Made by a program: the position numbers and the translations under genes. From Nepenthes gracilis (taxonomy: Eukaryota > Streptophyta > Magnoliopsida > Caryophyllales > Nepenthaceae), in the NCBI GenBank assembly GCA_033239525.1, contig BSYO01000004.1, forward strand, positions 10,392,037 through 10,456,036: a DNA stretch of 64,000 nt, written 5' to 3'. Every line of letters starts with the position of its first letter. Position 1 is the stretch's first letter. Below are positions 55,313 through 64,000 of the stretch, piece after piece. The notes below the pieces were generated by a model. It was not told the DNA's origin. It was given only the letters and a program-made list of their open reading frames with translations, and ran no database searches.

Positions 55313-56966
55313 ATGGCTTCAACCTCCGTCGCCGACATCCCTTCTGTTCTTCGAGAGAGTGATGTGAAGGCGTTGTGTGTCGAGTTCAATATTCCCAAGG
55401 ATATTGCGTGGAGGGTCCCGGGCAAGGATGACAGGGCCTTCTCTCCACCAGCAGGGCACGTGACGATATGTGAGGCCCACCTGAGAAGCGGTCTCCGTCT
55501 TCCTCTGCCGGACGACTTGCAGTCGATCCTTTAAGCCCTACGAGTCCCAGTTGCCCAATTTCACGCTAACGCCGTACAGTACGTTTTCACCCATTGCATT
55601 TTCTTTCACAAACATTCTAAGAGGTTGACAATGTCCATGGTGAAGGAACTTTTTAAAATAAATCAGGGAGGTGAATGGACCTCCCTCGTTCCCCATCCTG
55701 GCCTTAAGATAAACACAACCATTTATGACTTACTGAAGAACTGAAAGAACCGATTCTTCTTTGTGAGTGTAGCGGAGACCTGGCCCCTTGCGAAAGATTG
55801 GGATCAGGTGCCGGAGGTGTACACTGGGACGCCATCTGTGGCGGAGACGGCGTCCTTAGAGTGGTTGACCAAATTGGTCAAACACCACATTTTGGACTTC
55901 AAACGGGATTTCTTGGTCTCTAGGTTAGAGGCCAAGAAAGTAAACTGGGGGCCGCCTTCCCCGGTTCAGAAGCTCAAACCGCAGGCGATGATGATGCGGT
56001 CGGAGGAGTCCAGGGGCCTGCTCATCCGCCCCCACCCAACAGACAATGATTTTATTGGTCCGCGGCCCAAAAGAATGGTGTTGGAGACGCCTTCCTCATC
56101 GTCTTCGAGGCCCGATTACATTGCCGTTGGAATTTGCAGCGGCCCCGGTAGTACCACCGAATTGGAGAAATCTTTTGAGGACTTGCCGGAGGCCAAGGGA
56201 GAAAGCGTTATCTTGGCGCAGCCCGCGCCGCAGGTGGTTCCTCAAGCAGCGCAGACGGAGACCTTTACAGAGTCAGCCAGTGAGCCACCGATGGAGGTGC
56301 AGGAGCCATCTGTTGGCTCTCCAATTATGCAGATGCCTGCTGAGGAGCTAGTGGTTGATCTTAATCCTCCAGCAGCCGCTGTGGATGCCGTAGTTGGGGA
56401 GCCTGTTGCCACTGCAGATGACATTGACGAGGGGCTTTTAGACGAGATCCTGGAGGAGGCTGCTGCCTGCTCAGCTAGCGAGGGCGTCACTTTTGGCCCA
56501 CCGCTGCCTGAGCCAGGTTTGAAGGCCAGGCCTGAGAGGCCCGTGCAGAGAGTCTGGGAGGTATAATCTTTTGCGATGCCTTTTGCATGCTTTCTCATTT
56601 TAGGATTTCTAACTTGTTTTTTGTCTGTTCTTTGGGCAGAAGGTGAAGGTGATCGCTACCATTGCCAAGGTGATGGACCAGCGGGACAGGGTAATCTCTG
56701 ACAGGGAAGTAGAGATCGCCTGGCTAAATGTAAAGTTGGCAGCTTCGGGGGCAGAGCACCGTGAGAAAACAGCTGCCCTGGAGACTGTTTTGGCGGGTGT
56801 GGAAGCGGAGAACACGAATTTGAAGGCTGAGGTTGCCCGTTTGAAGGAAGAAAATGAACAAGCTAAATGGTGTATCAATCAACTTGCTCGGCAGATGGCA
56901 GCCTTGGAGAATGATTTGAGTCTCCGCATCGGCCCCCACGAGGTTGAGGGTATGATGCTCGCGTGA
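55313..56966 (+). pseudogene. Antisense extra ORF of the Tat element, two exons, two in-frame stops
   Basis: The ATG (AACCATGGC context) opens a frame of 416 codons to 56560. A 79-bp intron (GAG|GTATAA to TTTGGGCAG, 56561-56639) joins in phase to 109 more codons ending TGA at 56966. Only two stops interrupt exon 1: TAA at 55532 and TGA at 55742. N-terminal part: ICEAHLRSGLRLPLPDDL resembles the putative gypsy-type transposon domain (PF04195 style). Middle: FFFVSVAETWPLAKDWDQVP and a proline/glutamate-rich region. Exon 2: a coiled coil (AHREKTAALETVLAG-like, NTNLKAEVARLKEENEQAKW). Reads opposite to gag-pol. Antisense extra ORFs between pol and the 3' LTR are known in Tat elements such as Retand. 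The function is unknown. Confidence 0.75.
56561..56639 (+). other. Intron of the antisense ORF
   Basis: Donor GGGAG|GTATAATC, acceptor CTTTGGGCAG|AAG, 79 bp, T-rich with a TTTTAG upstream of the acceptor. Removing it keeps the frame and joins the glutamate-rich part to the coiled coil. Confidence 0.7.
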
Positions 56967-57721
56967 TTGTGGGAAGGGGTCAAATCAGTCTGCACGTTGT
57001 GCGGCTGGTTGATCCCGACTTCCCCATTGATCTCATCAATTTATCAAACCGATCGGTGCATCGTAGAGACAGCCTTGTAAGAGAGCCCCGTGACAACCAA
57101 AGGCCCCCGCCGCCCTCATAGCTCTTGTGGTTGTACTTTTTTTTTTAGTTTTATGATGTACATCTTGATTCAGCAATAATACAAGTAGACATGCTTCTGC
57201 CTTTGTACTTTGCGTCTTTTGCATTCTTGGCAGTCAACTGAGCAGAGTGAGTTACTAGTTAGCCGCCAGCTTTGTTTTTGGAGTGTCGAAGCTGCCTTCT
57301 AGGCCTTTGTCCATGAGTACAGCTTGGCGTCTCGCTCCAATCGACCATCGCTGGCTGATCGCGCTATCTCCTCGTGAAGGAGGTCGTCGCACGTGCTGTG
57401 TTAGCCCCCTAAGATTTTTTTTCAACCGCTAACGAGCCACTTGGATGACTAAGGTTTAGGTTCGACCTCTCACGGGCCGCCTAGATAACCAGGGTTTAGG
57501 TTCGACCTCTCACGGGCCGCCTGGATGACCAGGATTTGGTGACGAGAGGGTGGAGACCCTCCCGACTTAGAGGCAGCTTAGGTCGTTTCGAACCTGCAAT
57601 GAAAAACCACATACATATATACACGTACATGCAGCATGCTAAGGAACCACTCATTTTACTTAGTTGAATCATGCGCACAAATACAAGTCACATACGGTTT
57701 GCAAGGCACGTTCTTGGGTCC
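56967..57721. other. Spacer between the converging extra ORF and pol
   Basis: The two coding regions point toward each other here, so both 3' ends should lie in this segment. No ORF of note. It contains a 40-bp tandem repeat. Confidence 0.6.
57421..57540 (+). repeat. 40-bp tandem repeat, about three copies
   Basis: GGTTTAGGTTCGACCTCTCA recurs exactly 40 bp apart at 57453 and 57493. Flanking partial units (GAGCCACTTGGATGACTAAG, GGCCGCCTGGATGACCAGGA) extend the array. Confidence 0.75.
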
Positions 57722-60700
57722 CTACTGGTAGTAGCGTTTGAGGTGAATCATGTTCCACGTCCGCGGGACCAACTTCCCGTCCTGGTTTTGAAGTTTGTAT
57801 GCTTCGTTTCGCAGGATGGTGGAGATTAGGAAAGGCCCTTCCCAGTTGAAGAGAGCTTGTTTCGGCCGGCCACCTTTCTTGTGGCCTCGATGCTTCGTAA
57901 GACTAAGTCCCTAACATCGAACTGCTTCGCTTTCACCTTCTTATTGTAGCAGCGGGAGACTCGATGCCGGTAGGCCGTGGTCCGTATTCTAGCGACATTG
58001 CGGGCTTCCTCAAGCAAATCTAGGTGTTCCCGGATCTTTTGGGAGTTAACCTACGGGTCGAAGGATTCCACCATTAGACTCGGAAGCCCGATTTCGGCTA
58101 GGAGCACTGCTTCAATCCCGTAGCAGATGCTGAAAGGTGTCTCGCGCGTTGGTTCCTTCAGAGTCATTCGGTAAGACCAAAGAACCAAGGCGAGCTCGTC
58201 TATCCAAGAGTCCCCTGCGTCCTTTGGCTTGGTCTTGAGCCTGTGGAGTAGCGTCCGGCTCGTGACCTCTACCTTCTGTTTGCCTGAGGGTACGCCACCG
58301 AAGTGTGGACCAGCCTAATCCCAAGGTTGGTGCAATATTTAGTGAAGCATTTTTTCGAGAATTGGATTCCGTTGTCAGTTACAATGACCTCTGGAACGCC
58401 AAACCTGCTGACGATGTTCTGGCGGACGAACTCGAGTGCATTGTGTTCGGTGATCTTGGCCAGTGGGACGGCCTCAACCCATTTCGTGAAGTAGTCGATA
58501 CTGGCTATTATGAACTTTCTCTACCCGGTGGCAATGGGAAACGAGCCAAGGATGTCAAGCCCCCATTTTGCGAAGGGCCAAGGCGCCTAAAGGGATTTCA
58601 GTTCTGCGAACGGCTGATGACGAAGGTTGTCGTGAAGTTGGCAGCTTTCGCACCTTTTTATGAACTCAAGTGCGTCCTTCTTCATCGAGGGCCAGTAGTA
58701 GCCCTACCGCTTGATTTTGAACGCTAAATTCTTGCCACCCACATGCGACCCACAAATCCCAAGGTACACTTCACTAAAGACATAGTCCGCCTCTTCCGGG
58801 GTTAGGCAACGGAGGTACAGAGTTAAGTAGCCGCGGCAATACAGCCACCCATCGACTATTGTGTACCAACCGCCCATTCTCTTTATTCGCCTAGCTTCTT
58901 CTGCTTCCTTCGGCAGCGTTTCATTCGTTAGAAATCTCAGGTAATGTGTCATCCAATTCTCGGTTTCGGAGACTTGCATTGCCTCCTGCACCTTTATGCT
59001 GGGTGCGCTTAGGATCTCCCTCGTGTTCCTCGAGTACTGTTCCGGAGTTTCCGCCGCTGCCGCTCTTACCAACTGATCGGCCTTCCAATTTTCAGTTCTG
59101 GGAACATGAGCCAAGGTCAGACTGTCGAAGTTGCAGACCGCCTCCTTTGCTCTGGCCAAGTATTTGGCCATGTGCGCGTTATTCGCTTTGAAGTTCCCAT
59201 TGACTTGGTTGACGACCAGTTCAGAGTCGCTAAAGACGGCCAGTCTTTTGACTAAGCATTCTTTTGCTAATCTTAACCCAGCCAGCAGCGCTTCGTATTC
59301 GGCGACATTATTGGTTGTTGGGATGTTGAGTTTAATGGAGTATTTCACCTCAAACCCGTCAGGGGTCGTGAGGACTACCCTTGCCTCGCTTCCTGTGTCG
59401 GTGGATGACCTGTCTACGTGGAGCATCCACTCCGGAGCCCCCAGGCGTTGCTCTTCGTTCCCCGTGGGCTATTCTTCGAGGATCAGGGTCGTGGTTTTCA
59501 CAATAAAATCGGCCAGAGCCTGTGCCTTTATGGCAGGCCTGGATCTGAATTCAATGTCAAACTCGGCCAACTCGATAGCCCACTTTACCAACCGCCCAGA
59601 AATATCGGGTTTCTAGAGTATGCTCTTTAGAGGTTGGTCGGTGAGAACTATGATGCGATGCGCCTAAAAGTAGGGCCTCAGTTTTCGCGCAGAAAATATC
59701 AGAGCTAAGGCCAGTTTGTCTGTGCGCCGGTAGCCCATTTCTGGGCCGATTAATGTTTTGCTCACGTAGTAGACCGGCCGTTGAGTATCAGTACCCTGGC
59801 TTACGAGGATGGAGCTGAGGGATATCTCTGACACTGCCAAGTAGAGGTACAACTCTTTACCGACCTTAGGCAATGTTAATAAAGGCGGGCTAGCCAGGTA
59901 CCGCTTCAGCTCATCGAAAGCCGTCTGGCAGTCCGACGTCCATTGGAAGCCGTTTGATTTCGTTCCCCTCAGCGCCTTAAAAAATGGATGGTACTTGTCG
60001 CTAGACTTCGCTAGGAAGCGGGACAAGGCTGCCAATCGCCCTGTTAGTCGCTAGACCTCTTTTACGCTTTGTGGGGGAGTCATGTCCGCGAGGGCCTTGA
60101 TCTTCTCCGGGTTTGCTTCGATTCCTCGTTGGGAGACGATGAAACCTAGGAATTTTTCGAAGGCTACCCGAAGACACACTTGGCCGGATTCAACTTTATT
60201 TGGTGTTCGTGGAGCACTGTGAAGGACTCCGCCAGATCGTTGATGTGGTCGCCCATAACTCTGCTCTTGACGAGCATGTCGTTGACATAGACTTCCATGT
60301 TACGACCGATCTGTTCTTCGAATATTTTGCTCACCAGCCGCTGGTAGGTGGCTCCCCCGTTTTTCAGCCCAATGGGCATTACTTTATAGCAATTGGTCCC
60401 CTAGTCTATCATAAACGAGGTGTATTCTTCCTACTTCGGACTCATCCGGATCTAATTGTAGCCTGAGTAGGCGTCTATGAAGCTTAAGAGCTCATGTCCG
60501 GATGTCGAGTCCACCAGCAGGTTAATTCTGGGTAAATGAAAGCTGTCTTTTGGACAAGCTTTGTTAGCGCCGATGAAATTGATGCACATTCTCCACTTTC
60601 CATTACTCTTCTTTACCAAGACGACGTTGAAGAGCCAATTTGGGTACTGAACCTCCCTGATGAACCCGGCTTCCAACAGTTTCTTTACTTCTTCTCGGAT

Positions 60701-61609
60701 GGCGATCAGTTTTTTCACGGAGTAGTTCCTCTGTTTCTGTTTGACAGGTTTTTGATCCGGGTCGAGGCCCAGCTTGTGGACTCTTATCCGGTCAGGAATC
60801 TCGGGCATGTCAGCCGGAGTCCACGCGAAGATGTCGGTGTTTTGTCGCAGGAACGAGATCAGTTCTTCGCGTAGTGCGCCTGTGAGTGAGCCGCCGATTC
60901 GTACGCACCTTTCTGTATCGTCCAGATTCAGTGGGACTAAGCCGGTCGCCTCACCAGACTGCAATTGTTGCAAGGTTGCCTCGTCTTGATGATTAAGTTC
61001 TACCGTTGTTTTGGTGTTGTTGTTAGGAGAGATTTGGGACATATAACATATCCGCCCAGTGACTTGATCACCCAACACTTCGCCCACGCTATATGGCGTC
61101 AGAAATTTTATTTTAAGGTGTGGTACTAAAGTGACGGCTCCGAACGCTGTTAGACCTGGCCGACCTAGTATTGCGTTGTACACAGAGGGCAAGTCGACTA
61201 CCAAGAAGGTAAGTGTACGACTTACGGTCCTTGGGTACGTTCCTAGGGTGACTTCAAGTCTGATTGTCCCTTGAATGGGCACTAGTTCATTGTCGAGGCC
61301 CTACAATGGTCTTTCAGCAGATTTTAGTTAACTCTTTTTCAAACCAAGTTTAAAGAACGCATTGAGATAAAGTAAATCACGCGAACTTCCATTGTCAATA
61401 AATACACGTTTCATCTGGTAGTCGACACTACCGTCGGAAATGAATGCTGATACAACGAGGGGGTCTACATGGCGGGAAACTACATGCGTTAAGTCATCGT
61501 CACTAAAACTAATGACATTGCCAGTAGTGCGCTGCTTCTTCCTCCCTGTATGCTGGTCCCTGTTATCCACCGGAGTCTTTACTGGCCGGATGGTGATCGT
61601 GTTAACCAC
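57722..61609 (-). pseudogene. pol: pol of the Tat element (PR, RT, RNase H, aRNH, integrase)
   Basis: On the minus strand. Protease: RVFIDNGSSRDLLYLNAF (61380 region; DNGSS form usual in Tat). RT linker VYNAILGRPGLTAFGAV, then RT with GFIREVQYPNWLFNVVLVKK, LLSFIDAYSGYN, MPIGLKNGGATYQRLVSK and YVNDMLVKS, where Asn replaces the second-last catalytic Asp. RNase H at 60035-59664. Second RNase H at 59426-59000 (NVAEYEALLAGLRLAKECLV, FSDSELVVNQV). Integrase: RCESCQLH, WGLDILGSFP, VTDNGIQF, a frameshift near 58270 just before the Glu region (KVEVTSRTLL), then LDLLEEARNVA and the end WNMIHLKRYYQ. Frameshifts also at about 60100, with several stops. Confidence 0.9.
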
Positions 61610-63198
61610 TCCTGCTGTGACCCGGTTCCATGGTGGTGAGGCTCCTGATCCTTCTTCGCCTGTATTGCTAGAGCTTTGACCGGACCCTTAACGAACCTGG
61701 TGAGGTGGCCCCTCTTGATGAGTTCCTCAGTCTCCCTTTGAAGAGTCGTGCAGTCCTCTGTGGAGTGCCTGGGAGATTGGTGGAAATCACAGTACTTGGT
61801 CGGATTTTCTCCCTCCGCCTTCTTAAGTGGCTTCGGCCACTTAAAGAACTTTTCCCCACGAATCTGCATGAGGACGTTCGAGCGCATATTAGTTAAGGGC
61901 GTCAGGCTGATGGGTCCGTGGTTCTTGCGCTCCGGTGGTCCAGCTCTGTGGCGTTTTTGGTGGGAGTAATCACCACCGTTGTGCTTCCTCTTTTCTTTCG
62001 GCGGGAAAAAGCGAGGCTATTCAGGTCGATCTGGACGCGTTATCTCGTTGGCCTCTTCTGCTGCACATAAGGCCCTGGTGATGGCCTCCGCTTCCCGAAA
62101 GGTCTGTGGATTCTTGTGCACTAGGTGCCTAAAGAATTCCCCGTGCGCCACTGCCGAAATGAAACTACCCAATTTTATTTCCTCCGTGAGTCGGGGGATC
62201 CGCCTGGCTTCTATCACGAAGCGATCTAGAAATCTTCGTGGGTTCTCTCCGTGTTTCTGCTTGATATGCGACAGATGTCACGGCTGTTTTTCCTCCCTGC
62301 GGCTGGAGGCGTACTATAATAAGAACAGATCCATAAGCTCTTGGAAGCTCCGGATCGAGTTTGGAGGAGATGAATGAAACCAGATGCGGGTGTCCCCTTT
62401 TAGTGTGAGGGGAAAACAGCAACACATGGCTGCGTCATCCAGCCCTTGTAGACCCAGATGGGTGCGGAAGTGGGCGAGATGGTCGATAGGATCCGCACTC
62501 CCATCGTAAGAGTCAAGGGCTGCCATCTTAAACTTTGCCGTCATAGGATAGTTCAAGATCTCTGCCGTGAATAGAGATCTGTCGACGTTGGTGGTTCGTT
62601 CGTCGTCTTTGAAGACGCGGTTCCATATCTTCTCCAGCCTTAGGTCTGCTGGAGCGGTGTTAGTGGATCTCTTAGAGTTGAGATACGCTCTCAACTCCGT
62701 TATTTCCTGGGCTGGTGCAGTAGCAGGACGACTGCTATCCCTGGCTGACCTTGGGGCCTGGGAGGCTCCGTCCTGAGCCTAGGGCCTAGACTCCTCTCGG
62801 GAGTATCTAGGGTTCCTCCATTCCGAACTTTCATCCGGAGATGCGCTGGTTTCTCGCTCCTTGCGCCTTAAACGGCTTTGCGCATGTGAAGACATGGGCG
62901 CAGGAGCGCTGGTCAACCTTCCGGTCCGTTGTGCCGAAACTTTCTTTCTTTGGTGTCCTCTTTTGGATGCTGGTGCTGGGGCCACTGCAGGAGCAACCCC
63001 CAGCTGAGCTTGCTCCTGGCGGGCACAGAGTATTTGGAGCATTCTATCCATATTATGTATGTGCTCTGTCAGGTTCTGGAAAAAGAATGCTGGGATTCCA
63101 CCGACTACCCCGTTGACCACAACGCCGATGGTGTGGTCTTGGTTTGGGAAAATCACGTCTCGGGTAGGCTCGCTTGCTTGCGCCCTTGTGTTCACCAT
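61580..63198 (-). pseudogene. gag: gag of the Tat element
   Basis: The ATG at 63198 (MVNTRAQASEP) lies 71 bp inside the primer site. One frame runs to about 61600 with only four stops: TAG 62779, TAG near 62314, a TGA about 36 bp further, and TAG near 62017. The core is readable: FKMAALDSYDGSADPIDHLA, HFRTHLGLQGLDDAAMCCCF, GDTRIWFHSSPPNSIRSFQE, then IKQKHGENPRRFLDRFVIEA; then the knuckle-like YCDFHQSPRHSTEDCTTL. A frameshift near 61600 leads into protease. Gag would assemble particles in the cytoplasm. Confidence 0.88.
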
Positions 63199-63252
63199 TA
63201 TGTTGTTCGAAGAGAGCTTTCGAAAAATGCGGTTGGCTTTTTGTAACGTCTT

Positions 63253-63269
63253 CCCACAGACGGCGCCAA
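63253..63269 (-). other. Primer-binding site of the Tat element
   Basis: On the minus strand TTGGCGCCGTCTGTGGG directly after the LTR, the common Tat/Athila site type. Confidence 0.85.
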
Positions 63270-64000
63270 TGATGCGTACTTGGATCCATCTTCGAACAGA
63301 TTCAGATTCATCTGGTTGGTTTGATCCAGCTTCGTTCACTGAATCTGAATCCTGCACACCACTAAAGTGAACGAGAGGTCAGTGTGTCGACGGGAGGTTG
63401 TCCTACAGAAAATACTCCGACACTCAAGTCAGTAAAAAGCTTTCGAATCGAGGAAGGTTAACTGATAAGGAAAAGAGAGAGAAAGAGAATAAGTTTGTCG
63501 GGAGTGTTGGCCCGTTGAGAATGGGAGTTCCAACTTATTGCTCATAGAAAGCGAGTAGAAGCTGTGTCCCGAAAGCGTGGAAGCTTTGGGGGACAATTCT
63601 CAGAGAGCCGAAAAGGACTCCTGTAGTCAGGAGGCCTTTGGTGGGATTTGAAGGTGAATGCTGTATACAGAGAGAGAGAGAGAAAGAAAGTCTTTGTTCA
63701 AACACTATAAACGTTCGTGACTTGTTTCAGGAAGTCTCTTTGTTTTCTCAGAAAGCGTGTATTGTATGTTCTCTTGAAGGTGAGTTAGAAAGCGTATTTG
63801 AAAACTTGTCTTCCAGAATGAAGACTCTAAGCTTATATAGATAGCAGGAGAGCCACCTTCTTTGGTCAATGTGGCCTGATTTTCTGGCCTGGCAATAGCG
63901 GGCTTCTCTGAGTTGGTGGGTATGACTGGCATGATTTGATGGATCCTTTTTCTTCTAAACAGTAGAACGGATATTCAAATTGTCTGATCTCTTTCATGCT
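63270..64000 (-). repeat. 5' LTR of the Tat element, truncated by the window
   Basis: Direct-repeat partner of 53536-54266 or so. On the minus strand it ends CCAAGTACGCATCA. A TATA box (CTATATAAG on the minus strand) is near 63831-63840. About 390 bp should lie beyond the window end. Confidence 0.9.

Larger units (their letters stand above)
53536..64000 (-). mobile_element. Ty3/Gypsy Tat-lineage element with antisense extra ORF (5' LTR cut by window end)
   Basis: On the minus strand: 5' LTR (from the window edge to 63270), primer site, gag, pol (protease, RT, RNase H, second RNase H, integrase), a spacer, the plus-strand extra ORF, a tandem repeat, polypurine tract and 3' LTR (54656-53536). 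The second RNase H and the primer site TGGCGCCGTCTGTGGG identify Tat. LTR ends differ by about 10% by eye over 180 bp. Nearly full length but disabled by point mutations and a few frameshifts. Confidence 0.92.

Noticed and set aside
58946..62377. Plus-strand ORFs opposite Tat pol and gag
   Set aside because: Shadow frames of a GC-rich minus-strand coding region; no domains or start signals.

Overview
The window is nuclear DNA of a flowering plant, most likely a eudicot: AT-rich, with GT-AG introns and layers of degenerate Ty1/Copia and Ty3/Gypsy LTR retrotransposons plus a CACTA DNA transposon. I see no rRNA, tRNA, CRISPR array, organelle segment or prokaryotic operon. One probable host gene stands out, a 111-residue protein on the minus strand at 21952-22287. 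Nearly everything else is mobile DNA, most of it broken by stops and frameshifts.

Layout. 1-4079: minus-strand Copia element (called family A, copy 1), cut by the window edge. 4080-10229: AT-rich DNA with short repeats and a possible MITE. 10230-about 20530: old plus-strand Gypsy/Tat element carrying a degenerate antisense extra ORF (15230-18130), itself hit by two solo LTRs (13066-13960, 15657-16385) and a foldback element (16451-16603). 20531-24639: microsatellite, the host gene and an LTR-like block. 24640-39185: a second family A Copia, plus strand, split by a 9.5 kb Sirevirus-type Copia (25953-35459, 5-bp target duplication ATTAG) and by a 2.6 kb solo LTR (35936-38546, duplication TTACG). 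39186-47158: relic of a CACTA (En/Spm) transposon with pieces of both genes. 47159-52565: degenerate Reina-like Gypsy chromovirus. 53536 to the window end: minus-strand Gypsy/Tat element with both LTRs (the right one cut by the edge), gag-pol, and a plus-strand spliced extra ORF (55313-56966).

The main common thread is that two unrelated retrotransposon types carry an extra gene outside gag-pol built like a small host gene. The Sirevirus ORF3 starts right after a strong splice acceptor at the end of a 582-bp leader intron. The Tat antisense ORF has a TATA-like box, a 79-bp intron and a C-terminal coiled coil. The old Tat relic at 10-20 kb holds a recognisable homologue of that antisense ORF in the same relative place and orientation, which suggests long retention. 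Extra ORFs of these kinds are known in plant Tat elements and Sireviruses, so the gene structures, not the existence of the ORFs, are what deserve a check. I find no convincing wholly new system. Ages, identities and boundaries are by-eye estimates.
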